Shown in pieces: positions 1 through 8,862 of a stretch of DNA of 64,000 bases. Made by a program: the position numbers and the translations under genes. Under the pieces are notes generated by a model. It did no database searches, was not told where the DNA came from, and worked only from the letters and a program-made list of their open reading frames with translations. Source of the DNA: Flavobacterium sp. 245 (lineage in GTDB: Bacteria; Bacteroidota; Bacteroidia; Flavobacteriales; Flavobacteriaceae); assembly GCF_004362055.1 (NCBI RefSeq), contig NZ_SNXB01000002.1, forward strand, positions 310,001 to 374,000. The letters are read 5' to 3'. Positions within the stretch are counted from its first letter, which is position 1; each line of letters begins with the position of its first letter.

Positions 1-573
1 GCACTTGACTTAAAAGATGCGATTCATATTGGCCATTCAACCGGCGGAGGCGAAGTAATTCGCTACGCATCAAAATATGGAAAAGGACGTGTTTCTAAAG
101 CCATTATTATTAGTGCTGTTACGCCGATCATGATCAAAAATAAGGCAAATCCTGATGGTGTCCCATTGTCTGTTTTTGATGAAATCAGAGAAGGAACCGG
201 ATTTAACAGAGCACAATATTTCTATGATTTCCCAATCGCTTTTTACGGATGGAACCGTGAAGGAAAAACAGTTCAGGAAGGTATCAAACACAATTGGTGG
301 CGTCAAGGAATGATGGGTTCTGTACTGGCTCATTATGAAGGAATTAAAGCTTTCTCTGAATCCGATTTTACTGAAGATTTGAAAAGTTTAGACATACCTG
401 TATTGGTTCTTCACGGAGAAGATGATCAGATCGTTCCATATAATCAGGCTCCTAAAGCTGCTGCTCTTTTGAAAAATGGAAAATTAATTTCTTATCCTGG
501 ATTTCCTCATGGTATGCCAACAACAGAGGCAGAAACAATTAATAACGATATTTTAGAATTTATCAAATCTTAA
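1..573 (+). CDS. alpha/beta hydrolase, non-heme chloroperoxidase/arylesterase type (5' end missing)
   Basis: The reading frame is open from the first base, so the N-terminus lies outside the window. The visible 190 residues carry a nucleophile elbow GHSTGGGE (Ser nucleophile), a late strand LVLHGEDDQIVP that supplies the acidic residue, and the terminal catalytic His in GFPHGM. The cap sequence (FYDFPIAFYGWNREGK) resembles the cofactor-free haloperoxidase/esterase branch of the fold. No membrane segment is visible in this part, so it is probably a cytosolic esterase-like enzyme. The natural substrate cannot be inferred. A hairpin terminator follows the stop within 30 bp, so this is the last gene of its transcript. 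Confidence 0.85.
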   Translation, partial: ALDLKDAIHIGHSTGGGEVIRYASKYGKGRVSKAIIISAVTPIMIKNKANPDGVPLSVFDEIREGTGFNRAQYFYDFPIAFYGWNREGKTVQEGIKHNWWRQGMMGSVLAHYEGIKAFSESDFTEDLKSLDIPVLVLHGEDDQIVPYNQAPKAAALLKNGKLISYPGFPHGMPTTEAETINNDILEFIKS

Positions 574-598
574 ATATATCCTGATTTTTTAAATAAAA

Positions 599-635
599 GC
601 CTCCAGTCTACATTTTGATTCTGGAGGTTTTTATT
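599..635 (+). terminator. intrinsic terminator after the hydrolase
   Basis: The arms CCTCCAG (600-606) and CTGGAGG (621-627) are followed directly by a T run. It sits 26 bp after the hydrolase stop. Confidence 0.75.
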
Positions 636-639
636 TTTG

Positions 640-890
640 ATTTCTTTGATGATCTGTTGTCTAAAAATTAAATTGTTTTCGTGTTTAAACATTTGATATC
701 ATAATCGAATAACAAAATAGATAAAACTTTACTCATAACAAATATGTAAAGCAGTAAATCAAATTTTGTGGCAAATTCGTAGCATATGAGATTTGGAGTG
801 GATATCTTTTTTGACGCAAAAATTTAAGGAAGTTTTTAATAAAAGAATTTAACTATCTGCTTTTTGATACTACATTTTTCAATCAATCCC
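640..890. other. intergenic stretch with nothing recognisable
   Basis: AT-rich sequence between the hydrolase terminator and the dispersed repeat. Stops are frequent in the frames I read. I found no convincing promoter, RNA or coding remnant. Confidence 0.5.
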
Positions 891-999
891 CAACAGGACA
901 TCCAAACCAAATTCTTTAAGCTAATGAAAGACAGCCTTTACCAGTAGTAAGCCAATCTCTTCAAATCTTCCATAAAATTTATAGAAATTTGTCCTGTTG
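891..999. repeat. dispersed repeat, copy A (about 110 bp)
   Basis: The stretch begins with CAACAGGACA and ends with TGTCCTGTTG, a perfect 10-bp terminal inverted repeat. A diverged copy lies at 8031-8141 and a 5' fragment at about 13902-13935. Similarity to copy B continues a few bases beyond both ends (TCAATC on the left, GTCACAAA on the right), so the true unit may be slightly larger. A strong hairpin terminator follows directly, as it does after copy B. It could be a MITE-like element or a conserved 3'-UTR module. Confidence 0.65.
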
Positions 1000-1012
1000 C
1001 TGTCACAAAGCC

Positions 1013-1050
1013 AAATGGCGCCAATTGAAGACAATTGGCGCCATTTTTTT
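1013..1050. terminator. strong hairpin terminator
   Basis: A perfect 15-bp inverted repeat (1013-1027 and 1032-1046, core ATTGGCGCCAT) with a T tract on the right and A residues on the left. It follows repeat copy A directly. Confidence 0.75.
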
Positions 1051-1117
1051 ATTTAACCCTTATCAATAAATGAGTTTGACTCGTTTTTGCTTTATTTTCT
1101 TCATAAATAAACAAACT

Positions 1118-1892
1118 GGCTCTGTCGCATCTGTCAGAATAAAGTATAAGAATTTAAGCTATTTAAAAGTTAGCCCGCTAATTTACAAAAGGATTCAAAC
1201 ATAGTTTTTCCGGGATTAACCATCTGATTCTTTCTAAGCATATGCACAACCTCAATACCGCTTAAAGTTCTCTTTGCAGATTCAAAACTTTTAAAGCCTA
1301 ATCCGTTTTGTATGCGCCACTTGATAAATCGATGGTCCTGTTCGACAATATTGTTCAGATATTTACATTGCCGGATTTTAATCTTTGAGAACGAGCGCCT
1401 GTTATAGACTTTGATCGCTGCTGTATTAGAACCACTTTTATCAATGTTTATTACTCGTGGCGTGCCGTTAGTACTAATTGCTTTAATTAGAAAAGACTGA
1501 GCGCTCATTCTCTGTCTTTTCTTAGTCAAAAGAAAATCAACCGTATTACCTAATTTATCTACTGCCCTGTACAAATAACACCAAATACCTTTTACTTTTA
1601 TGTAGGTTTCATCCAATCTCCAGCTTACCCCCACTTTGACCTTTCTCTTCTTCATCTCTGATTCAATGAAAGGCGCAAATTTATAAACCCAACGTTGGAT
1701 CGTAGCATGATCCACAATCACGCCCCTAATCTTCATTATTTCTTCAACATCTCGATAACTTAAAGTAAACCTAAGCTTAAAATATACTGCCTGCAGTATA
1801 ATAGACTTCGGATAGCGATGACCTTTTGTATTCATAAGTTTAAGAATTTAAAAAAGGCAAAGATAAAACTTAGTTGTAGATGCGACAGAACC
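1118..1892. mobile_element. IS6-family insertion sequence, 775 bp
   Basis: The element is bounded by 15-bp terminal inverted repeats, GGCTCTGTCGCATCT at 1118-1132 and its complement at 1878-1892, with one mismatch. It carries a single transposase gene on the minus strand. Size, one-gene organisation and transposase type fit the IS6/IS26/IS240 group. The flanking octamers (AACAAACT and AAACAATA) are not a matching target duplication. That can happen after replicative cointegrate formation followed by recombination, or when the element is old. Confidence 0.9.
1170..1835 (-). CDS. IS6-family DDE transposase
   Basis: 221 residues. The N-terminal helix-turn-helix region (SYRDVEEIM...IQRW) is followed by the DDE catalytic core. 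The likely triad is Asp75 (WRLDETYIKVKG), Asp132 (VINIDKSGSN) and Glu165 (NNIVEQDHRFIKWR), with spacing normal for the IS6/IS240 group. The reading frame is intact and both terminal repeats are present, so the element may still be active. It would act in the cytoplasm on its own ends by replicative transposition. The gene fills nearly the whole element and has no passenger gene. Confidence 0.93.
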   Translation of the reverse strand: MNTKGHRYPKSIILQAVYFKLRFTLSYRDVEEIMKIRGVIVDHATIQRWVYKFAPFIESEMKKRKVKVGVSWRLDETYIKVKGIWCYLYRAVDKLGNTVDFLLTKKRQRMSAQSFLIKAISTNGTPRVINIDKSGSNTAAIKVYNRRSFSKIKIRQCKYLNNIVEQDHRFIKWRIQNGLGFKSFESAKRTLSGIEVVHMLRKNQMVNPGKTMFESFCKLAG

Positions 1893-2290
1893 AAACAATA
1901 TACCTGTATGAAAATATTGTCAAAAAAACAAATTGGCAACGTAAATAATTCATAAAAATAAAAGTAATGTCCTTTTTAATATTGTAGTATTTTTATTTAT
2001 ATTTGAACCATGCACACATTTAACTATTATAGTAATAATTATTAATTAATATCATTAAAACTAACACCGCTAACCGCCAAAACCTTCCAAAAAAATTATG
2101 AATTTCATAAAACCAAGTCACTATACTTCAGCAACTCCGTATCAAAAGGTGCTATTTCAATTTCTATTTTAGAATCTACAATCTTACTTACTCAAAAAAA
2201 CAAATCACACGACAAGTGCATTTTATTTCTATTTCTCAAAAAATAGAATAGAACTATAATGCCTCTTTTTCAAAAAACCACAACCAATTA
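1893..2290. other. long leader region before the outer-membrane barrel gene
   Basis: About 400 bp between the IS right end and the next start codon. A -7 type box TATATTTG is visible at 1998-2005, but no convincing -33 TTG lies at the right spacing. If that box is used, the leader is about 280 nt, which is long. I see no known riboswitch and no upstream peptide. The IS insertion may have displaced the original upstream region. Confidence 0.4.
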
Positions 2291-5089
2291 ATGAGACAAA
2301 CAATTCTAGTATTATGTTACTTTCTTTTTTTATCAAATACTTTACAAGCACAAACATCAGGCACAGTTAAAGGATATGTAATGGATACTATAAACAATAC
2401 TCCTTTAACAAAAGCATCAATCTCTTTGTTAAGAGCAAAAGATTCTGTTTTAGTAAAATTTACACGAGCTAAGGAAAACGGAACTTTTGAGTTGAATAAT
2501 ATTAAAGCCGGTAAATTTATTTTACTAGTTTCTTATCCCAAATATGCTGATTTTGTAGATCAATTTTCTGTTGATTCCACAAAGTTAATCAAAGATTATG
2601 GTAAAATTAATTTGGCTGATAAAGGAAGATTACTATCCGAAATAATTATAAAAGGCAATAGAGCCGCCATGAAAATCAAAGGAGATACGTTAGAATTTGA
2701 TCCAAAAGCATTTAAAATAGAACCTAATGCAAAAGTGGAAGATCTGATAAAACAATTCCCAGGAATACAAATTGATAAGGATGGGAAAATTACCGCTCAA
2801 GGCGAAACTGTAACCAAAGTTTTGGTTGATGGTGAAGAATTTTTTGGTGATGACCCCACTTTAGTTACAAAAAACCTGCGTGCGGACATGGTTGATAAAG
2901 TACAATTGTACGACAAAAAAAGTGATCAAGCCGCTTTTACAGGAATTGATGATGGTCAAAAAACCAAAACGCTGAATGTTAAACTTAAAGAAGACAAAAA
3001 AAATGGTTATTTCGGGAAAGTAGAGCTCGGAGGAGGAACTAATGATTTTTACAAAGGTCAAGCCATGTTTAATAAGTTTTGGGATAAGAAAAAACTAGCA
3101 GCTTATGGTATTTTAGGCAACACAGGACAAGTAGGATTAGGATGGGGAGATAAAGATAAATATGGCCAAAACAGTTATCAGGTAACTGATGACGGCGGTA
3201 TTTATTTTACAAACAATGGAAATGATGAATTTGACAGTTGGGATGGACAATTTAATGGTGAAGGAATTCCAGTAACTCAAACTGGCGGAATACATTTTGA
3301 CAATAAATGGAACAACGATAAAGAATCTATCAATGTAAATTATAAAATTGGCGATATAAAACTTTCAGGAAATCGCAATGATATTAACCAGCAAAATTTA
3401 AGTTCTAGTAGCATTTATAATACTTCAGACAAGAATTTTGAGAAAAACATGACTAAAAATAAACTTGATCTAACTTATGAAATTAAAATTGATACTACTT
3501 TAACTTTAAAATTAAATGTTGATGGATTATTCAAAAAAAGTAATTCAAGTGAAGCAGAAATGCGAAAAGGTACGGATGAACAAGGTAACCAGTTGAATAA
3601 TTTGAACCAGAGAACTACAAACGACGTTGATGATAAAACATTTAATTTTAATACTTTATTAACCAAAAGACTTAAAAAAACGGGCCGAACATTATCTCTT
3701 AATTTAAGCCAATCAAGTACAGATAGCAAAAGTGATGGCTATTTAAATTCTAGAGCTGAATTTTTTACACCATCCGTAATTAGTCCAGATAGCACCAAAG
3801 TAGTTGATCAAAATAAAGTCAATAATATTAAGAATACAGCTTTTAAATCAAATTTAATCTATACTGAACCATTATCCAAAAGCCTAACTGTAGTTCTTAA
3901 TTATGGATTCAACATTAGTAACGGAAAAGCTGATCGTAAATCTTTTAATCAATCTCCAAATGGTGATTATAATGTTTTGGATTCCATCTTTAGTAATAAT
4001 TATGAATTAGATCAAACAATAAACCAACTTGGAGCGATTTTTAATTACAAAAAAAACAAAACTGTTTTTTCTGTTGGTTCTAAATTTAGTGGTGTAAAAT
4101 TTAAGCAATATGATGTTTATAGAGACAGTTCTTTTGATCGAAAATTTGTCAACTATATGCCTCAAATAAGCTATCAATATAATTTTAAACAAAGAGAATC
4201 ACTGCGTTTGTCGTACAACGGAAACAACGATCAGCCAACATTAGAACAAATACAACCGATACCAAATAATCAAAACCCATTAAATACGATTTTGGGTAAT
4301 CCAGATTTAGATCCTTCTTTTAAAAATAATTTTAGAGGAAATTATTATTCGTATAAAGTACTTAGCAATCAATATTTTTCGGTTAATGGATCGTATAATT
4401 TTACACTAAATCCAATAATAAGTAATGTGATTACAAATGATAGAGGACAAAGTATTTCTCAATTTGTAAACTTAAAAAACAAAGCTGCAACAAGTTATTT
4501 TTTGAATAGTAATATTGGCAAAACAATCAAAGCCATTGACATGAGAGCAGGAATTGGTTTAAGCGCCAGTAAAAATTTAAACTATAATTATATCAATACA
4601 AAACTGAATCAAACTAAAAACTCAAGTTATTCCTTTGAATTAAGCTTATCAAAGAATAAAGAAAAAAAATATAATTTTAATGTCAACTTCGGACCTACAT
4701 ACAACATTGCTAATGCAAGCATTAACGAAAATAGTGACAGTAATGGTTGGGGTTTTAATGGAAATTTCTGGTCTAGTGTACAATTGCCTTTCAAACTAGA
4801 AATTAGCACCGATGGTAATTATCAATATAATGGAAAAACGCAAGTGATTCAGGAGAGTTTTGAACGTTTTATTTGGAACGCATCTATCACCAAAAAATTC
4901 TTAAAATCAGATAATTTAAAAGTTTCTATAACAGGAAGAGATCTTTTGAACCAAAATGTAGGATTTAATCGTTCTGCATTCAACGGAAATATCAACCAAA
5001 GCACTTATACGACTATCCAAAGATACTTTATGTTCTCTGTAAGCTGGGACTTCAGCAAAATGGGCGGAGGAGAAATTAAACAAAACTAA
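2291..5089 (+). CDS. outer-membrane beta-barrel protein with carboxypeptidase-like N-domain (TonB-receptor-like)
   Basis: 932 residues. A Sec signal peptide (MRQTILVLCYFLFLSNTLQAQ) is followed by a carboxypeptidase-regulatory-like fold (about residues 24-115), a plug-like segment with the signature DLIKQFPGIQIDKDGKI and VLVDGEEFFGDDP, and a long barrel rich in alternating aromatic strands. This is the 'outer membrane beta-barrel family' architecture common in Bacteroidota and related to TonB-dependent receptors. I see no clear TonB box. The neighbouring GLPGLI gene starts 4 bp after its stop, so the two are one operon and probably one envelope function. The cargo is unknown. Confidence 0.88.
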   Translation: MRQTILVLCYFLFLSNTLQAQTSGTVKGYVMDTINNTPLTKASISLLRAKDSVLVKFTRAKENGTFELNNIKAGKFILLVSYPKYADFVDQFSVDSTKLIKDYGKINLADKGRLLSEIIIKGNRAAMKIKGDTLEFDPKAFKIEPNAKVEDLIKQFPGIQIDKDGKITAQGETVTKVLVDGEEFFGDDPTLVTKNLRADMVDKVQLYDKKSDQAAFTGIDDGQKTKTLNVKLKEDKKNGYFGKVELGGGTNDFYKGQAMFNKFWDKKKLAAYGILGNTGQVGLGWGDKDKYGQNSYQVTDDGGIYFTNNGNDEFDSWDGQFNGEGIPVTQTGGIHFDNKWNNDKESINVNYKIGDIKLSGNRNDINQQNLSSSSIYNTSDKNFEKNMTKNKLDLTYEIKIDTTLTLKLNVDGLFKKSNSSEAEMRKGTDEQGNQLNNLNQRTTNDVDDKTFNFNTLLTKRLKKTGRTLSLNLSQSSTDSKSDGYLNSRAEFFTPSVISPDSTKVVDQNKVNNIKNTAFKSNLIYTEPLSKSLTVVLNYGFNISNGKADRKSFNQSPNGDYNVLDSIFSNNYELDQTINQLGAIFNYKKNKTVFSVGSKFSGVKFKQYDVYRDSSFDRKFVNYMPQISYQYNFKQRESLRLSYNGNNDQPTLEQIQPIPNNQNPLNTILGNPDLDPSFKNNFRGNYYSYKVLSNQYFSVNGSYNFTLNPIISNVITNDRGQSISQFVNLKNKAATSYFLNSNIGKTIKAIDMRAGIGLSASKNLNYNYINTKLNQTKNSSYSFELSLSKNKEKKYNFNVNFGPTYNIANASINENSDSNGWGFNGNFWSSVQLPFKLEISTDGNYQYNGKTQVIQESFERFIWNASITKKFLKSDNLKVSITGRDLLNQNVGFNRSAFNGNINQSTYTTIQRYFMFSVSWDFSKMGGGEIKQN

Positions 5090-5093
5090 AATC

Positions 5094-5879
5094 ATGAAAA
5101 CAATGATGAATCGCATCTTAATTTTAATAATTGTATTGACAAGCTGCAATGCTTTTGCACAAAATGATCACTTTGTACAAAATGGCATTATCGAATTTGA
5201 AAAAAAATCAAATATGTACGCTTTGATTTCAAAAAAAATAAAAGGAGAAACAGAGAGTTATTATAAATTAGCTTTTGAAGGTTATAAAAAAAACAATCCA
5301 CAATTTAAAACTACAAAAAGTACACTCACCTTTTCAAAAAACAAAAGTTTATACAAATGGGATGAAACCAATGAATCAACAAGCAACAACAATTGGATTG
5401 CAGATGATGCTATGGCTAATTTAAAAAATGTTATCGCCACAGATCTAGATACCCAAACCAGCATTACCCAAAAAAACGTTTACGATGATTTATATTTAGT
5501 TACAGATAGTTTACGTAAAATTGACTGGAAAATTACCGATGAAACCAGAGAAATTGCGGGCTATGAATGCCGCAGAGCAAATGCGATAGTTCTCGATTCT
5601 GTTTATATTGTTGCCTATTACACAATTCAAATTCCATTTGCTGGTGGCCCTGAATCTTTTACAGGATTACCCGGAACAATTTTAGGATTGGCTATGCCAC
5701 ACGAAAATATGACATGGTTTGCTACAAAAGTTACAGAAATTCCAGTTTCTGACAAAGATTTAGCCCCACCAATTAAAGGCAAACCCACTGACAATAAAGG
5801 ACTAAACAAAATACTTTTGGATGCTTTGAAAGACTGGGGAAAATGGGCAAGAAAAACATTACAAGCCTACTCTTTATAA
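5094..5879 (+). CDS. GLPGLI family secreted protein
   Basis: 261 residues with an N-terminal signal peptide (MNRILILIIVLTSCNAFAQ). The family's hallmark appears as SFTGLPGTILGLA in the C-terminal half, after a stretch with the conserved pattern GYECRRANA. The family is restricted to Bacteroidota and has no established biochemical role. It regularly accompanies outer-membrane barrels, as here, where it is translationally close to the upstream gene. Two in-frame ATG codons (5094 and 5103) could start it; either gives a complete signal peptide. Confidence 0.88.
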   Translation: MKTMMNRILILIIVLTSCNAFAQNDHFVQNGIIEFEKKSNMYALISKKIKGETESYYKLAFEGYKKNNPQFKTTKSTLTFSKNKSLYKWDETNESTSNNNWIADDAMANLKNVIATDLDTQTSITQKNVYDDLYLVTDSLRKIDWKITDETREIAGYECRRANAIVLDSVYIVAYYTIQIPFAGGPESFTGLPGTILGLAMPHENMTWFATKVTEIPVSDKDLAPPIKGKPTDNKGLNKILLDALKDWGKWARKTLQAYSL

Positions 5880-6059
5880 CAATTCAAACTTATTTCTTAC
5901 ACAAAGACTAATATAAATGGTTCCTGAGATTTCCCGAATATATCTACGGAGTCTTTAATAACATTTAAACCTCTACTATACATACAAATTGTAGATTCAA
6001 AAAAAACATAATTATCTTACAAATTCACTTTAAAACAAGCCAATTTCTTTAAAATTTAA

Positions 6060-6091
6060 AGAGACAACTATATAATAGTTGTCTCTTTTTT
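6060..6091 (+). terminator. terminator of the barrel/GLPGLI operon
   Basis: The 12-bp arms AGAGACAACTAT (6060-6071) and ATAGTTGTCTCT (6075-6086) are followed by a T tract. The rest of 5880-6265 shows no gene; it contains a small palindrome TTTCTCGAGAAA at 6145-6156. Confidence 0.8.
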
Positions 6092-6265
6092 ATATCCAAA
6101 AATATATATTCTTCAAGCCTTTGCTACATTTTAGGGTTCGATTTTTTCTCGAGAAATCCTTAGTAGCGAGAAATAATCAAAAAATTACAGATCGATTTTG
6201 AACCGTTTTTTTATTCATATTTTAAATAGAAAACCAACAATAAATAATTATTGGCAAATATTAAC

Positions 6266-6273
6266 TATTTTTG
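6266..6273 (+). promoter_or_regulatory. -7 promoter element for the HxlR gene
   Basis: TATTTTTG matches TAnnTTTG exactly, 39 bp before the ATG at 6313. No good -33 TTG sits at 17-20 bp; TTG at 6251-6253 is too close. The box overlaps an in-frame TTG codon, which rules out that codon as the translation start if the promoter is real. Confidence 0.45.
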
Positions 6274-6312
6274 AATAGTAGCTTGTATTGGCTGCCAGTA
6301 GTACTAAATGAT

Positions 6313-6702
6313 ATGAGCACAAAGAAATTAAACTCTACAAATACTTTAAATGAATATTACCTTGATGAAAGATGCACTTTAAACAAGGTTGTACGTATTA
6401 TTGGAAAAAGATGGGTGTCGGAGATTTTAGTACTTATAAAACAAGATGTTACACGTTTTTCTGGTTTGAAGGAATGTTTAAATGGCATTTCGGATAATGT
6501 ACTTTCCAAAGTTTTAAGCGAATTGGTTGCTGCTAAATTAATTGAAAAAGAAGTTTTTAAAGAAATTCCGCTTCGTGTCGAATACAGTATTACAGACAGT
6601 GGAGAGGAATTGGTTAAAGTCTTGCATGAACTTTGTAATTGGGGCAAACAGCATATTCCTTATGAAGTTCGTATTCAGCCAACTTCAATGAAAAAATCTT
6701 AA
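6313..6702 (+). CDS. HxlR-family winged-helix transcriptional regulator
   Basis: 129 residues from the ATG at 6313. The signature region CTLNKVVRIIGKRWVSEILVLI contains the conserved Cys of redox- or electrophile-sensing HxlR/YodB relatives. The winged helix follows (FSGLKECLNGISDNVLSKVLSELVAAKLIEKE). A longer version from a TTG at 6271 is possible in frame, but that codon lies inside the likely -7 promoter box. The next gene on the same strand encodes an MDR oxidoreductase, a typical regulated partner of HxlR proteins, so local control is likely. The inducing signal is unknown. Confidence 0.88.
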   Translation: MSTKKLNSTNTLNEYYLDERCTLNKVVRIIGKRWVSEILVLIKQDVTRFSGLKECLNGISDNVLSKVLSELVAAKLIEKEVFKEIPLRVEYSITDSGEELVKVLHELCNWGKQHIPYEVRIQPTSMKKS

Positions 6703-6785
6703 GGTTTATCGGTCATCATTTCAGCTGTTTTTCTTCTTTTATTATATTCTGAAACCAATAAATGTTTTTATAGCCTGTATAGCGC

Positions 6786-6807
6786 TTACTCACTTATTTA
6801 TGAGTAA
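6786..6807. promoter_or_regulatory. candidate operator palindrome
   Basis: TTACTCA (6786-6792) and TGAGTAA (6801-6807) form a perfect 7-bp inverted repeat with an 8-bp spacer. It lies about 45 bp upstream of the -7 box TACATTTG at 6850-6857, between the HxlR gene and the oxidoreductase gene. This is a plausible site for the HxlR protein; no other copy was seen. Confidence 0.35.
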
Positions 6808-6849
6808 CTCACAATTGGCGAACACGGATTAACAGCTTTGATTAAGCCC

Positions 6850-6857
6850 TACATTTG
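6850..6857 (+). promoter_or_regulatory. -7 promoter element for the oxidoreductase
   Basis: TACATTTG is an exact TAnnTTTG match, 78 bp before the ATG at 6936. The -33 element is not obvious. Confidence 0.4.
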
Positions 6858-6935
6858 TAGTCCCAATTGAGAAACGAAGTCTGGAATATTGTATTTAGAA
6901 TCAGATTTTGTGTATCCTCATTGGCTTTTAATCAT

Positions 6936-7949
6936 ATGAAAGCTTATCAAATAACGAAGGACTACAGCATCGAAACTTTAAAACTAGTTGAAAAAAATAA
7001 TGCCAAACTGCTCCCAAATGAAATTTTAATTCAGATAAAAGCAGTTTCTTTAAATTACAGGGATTTGCTGGTCATTAAAGGCATTGATAAATGGAAACCA
7101 CCCCTTGGGCGAATTCCCGTTTCTGATGGTGTTGGAATTGTAATAGAGACTGGAAATCAGGTAACGGAAGTAGCAGTAAATGATCGTGTCGCAGGTTTAT
7201 TTTTCCCCAATTGGATGGATGGAAAACTGTCTTCTGAAAAATTAGTCAATTCATTGGGAGGAAATGCCAATGATGGAATGCTTCAGGAATATGTCATTTT
7301 AAAAGAAAATGAAGTAATTAAAGTTCCTGATTATCTTACCAATGAAGAAGCCGCTACCCTGCCCTGTGCTGCAATAACCGCCTGGCATGGTTTAATGGAA
7401 AAAGGAAATATTAAAGCCGGCGACAGCGTACTGATCCAAGGAACTGGCGGGGTATCTTTATTTTCAATGCAGTTTGCATTAGCTGCAGGAGCAGAAGTTA
7501 TTTTATTATCCGGAAGTGATGACAAATTAGAACGTGCTAAAAAACTGGGCGTAAACCATTTGATCAATTATAAAAGTGTACCGCAATGGGAAAATGAAGT
7601 CATGAAAATCACCAACGGACTTGGAGCAAAACACATTGTAGAAGTTGTAGGCAGTGATCATATCAACAAATCTATCGAAGCCGTTGCCCTTGACGGAACA
7701 ATATCTGTAATAGGAATAATGAATGGACTTACCGGAAATATAAATACCGCACAATTAATGAGCAAACAAATTAAAATGCAGGGCATAAACGTTGGTTCTA
7801 AAGAAATGTTTCTGAGAATGAATAATGCATTAGAAGCAAAAAAAATTCATCCCATTATAGATTCGGCCTTTTTATTTCAGGACACAATTGATGCTTTTAA
7901 GAGACTTGAAAGCGGATCCCATTTTGGGAAACTGGTCATCACATTTTAA
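6936..7949 (+). CDS. medium-chain alcohol dehydrogenase/quinone-reductase-like oxidoreductase
   Basis: 337 residues from the ATG at 6936 (MKAYQITKDYSIETLKL), the position at which MDR proteins normally begin; an upstream TTG at 6867 would add a non-homologous extension. The GroES-like N-terminal domain is followed by a Rossmann fold with GTGGVSLFSMQFALAAG and LLSGSDDKLERAK. The structural-zinc cysteine cluster is absent, and the catalytic Cys is replaced in the NYRDLLVIKG region. This places it with zinc-free MDR reductases that use NAD(P)H. The substrate is unknown. It is probably controlled by the adjacent HxlR regulator. Confidence 0.87.
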   Translation: MKAYQITKDYSIETLKLVEKNNAKLLPNEILIQIKAVSLNYRDLLVIKGIDKWKPPLGRIPVSDGVGIVIETGNQVTEVAVNDRVAGLFFPNWMDGKLSSEKLVNSLGGNANDGMLQEYVILKENEVIKVPDYLTNEEAATLPCAAITAWHGLMEKGNIKAGDSVLIQGTGGVSLFSMQFALAAGAEVILLSGSDDKLERAKKLGVNHLINYKSVPQWENEVMKITNGLGAKHIVEVVGSDHINKSIEAVALDGTISVIGIMNGLTGNINTAQLMSKQIKMQGINVGSKEMFLRMNNALEAKKIHPIIDSAFLFQDTIDAFKRLESGSHFGKLVITF

Positions 7950-8030
7950 AATATATCATCACTAATTAAATACTGGCAAATTAAGAACTGGAATGATTTT
8001 AAATTCATGGAGACGAATTTACATCAATCT

Positions 8031-8141
8031 CAAATAGGCACATCCAAAACAAATTCATAAAGCCAATCAAATACAGGCATTACATGTAGTATGACAATCT
8101 TTTCAAATCTTCCATAAATTTCGCAGAAATTTGTCTTGTTG
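8031..8141. repeat. dispersed repeat, copy B
   Basis: A diverged copy of the 891-999 element. Shared blocks include TCAAATCTTCCATAAA, AGAAATTTGTC and the outer GTCACAAA. Its left terminus has drifted (CAAATAGGCA) while its right terminus reads TGTCTTGTTG. Like copy A it sits in a 3' intergenic position and is followed within 15 bp by a terminator hairpin. Confidence 0.65.
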
Positions 8142-8150
8142 AGGTCACAA

Positions 8151-8185
8151 AAAAAACTCCAAATCATTGATCTGGAGTTTTTTTA
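8151..8185. terminator. bidirectional terminator
   Basis: AACTCCA (8155-8161) and TGGAGTT (8173-8179), with A residues before and a T run after, between convergent genes. Confidence 0.7.
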
Positions 8186-8287
8186 TGCTCTTATTTCACT
8201 ATTTAACTATTATACAAAAGCAGTTTTAATTTCACGTCGGTTGTCTTGACTTGGCTTCAAACCATTCTAACACACATAATTTATTAA

Positions 8288-8767
8288 CTACTGAACGTAA
8301 TAAGGCACACTATACAAGCATCGTACTGGATTTCCACCTTTGATTGCCGGAATCCAATTTGGTGACAATTTTAAAACTCTTTCTAGTTCTTTTCCCGAAC
8401 CATAACCAAAATCACGAAGAACTTTTGTATTGGAAACACTTCCATCTTTTTCAATTATAAAATTAACAAAAATACCTCCTGTGGCTTCGTTTTTAATGAC
8501 TTCTTGTGGAGTAACATAATTTTTGTTTAAAAAAGCATGGAACTTCTCTATGCCACCAGGAAATTTTGGAAGAACTTCTACCGCAGATGTATTATAAACT
8601 TCATTATCTTCTGGCTTACTATCATGATGCTTTTCCAATTTTATTGTTTGTTGAGGAGCAGTCTTTTCGATATTTTTATCAGCTGGTTCTTCCGCTTCGG
8701 AAACACTTTTATTTTGACAGCTAAATAACAGTAGAAAATTTATGGTTATTAGAAAATTTCTTAACAT
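8288..8767 (-). CDS. lipoprotein with TonB C-terminal domain
   Basis: 159 residues. The lipobox LLLFSC gives a lipidated Cys17. A charged linker follows, then a TonB-C-like domain (VLPKFPGGIEKFHAFLNKNYV ... GGIFVNFIIEKDGSVSNTKVLRDFGYG ... WIPAIKGGNPV). Many Bacteroidota encode such short TonB-C proteins without the usual N-terminal membrane helix. Because this one is lipid-anchored, it is unlikely to couple to ExbBD directly. The gene stands alone between a repeat-bearing intergenic region and a decayed acetyltransferase gene. Confidence 0.8.
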   Translation of the reverse strand: MLRNFLITINFLLLFSCQNKSVSEAEEPADKNIEKTAPQQTIKLEKHHDSKPEDNEVYNTSAVEVLPKFPGGIEKFHAFLNKNYVTPQEVIKNEATGGIFVNFIIEKDGSVSNTKVLRDFGYGSGKELERVLKLSPNWIPAIKGGNPVRCLYSVPYYVQ

Positions 8768-8862
8768 AGCTTTTTTGTTTAGTGAAAATATTAGGTGTTT
8801 TAAACTATTTTTATAGAGGTAAAAAAACGAAATTAATTGCAGCCAGCAATAAAAAGAGGAAA

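Noticed and set aside
1110..1900. 8-bp target duplication for the IS element
   Set aside because: The flanking octamers AACAAACT and AAACAATA do not match.
6271..6312. Upstream TTG start for the HxlR gene
   Set aside because: The TTG lies inside a TAnnTTTG promoter box, so it would not be transcribed; the family normally starts close to the Cys block.
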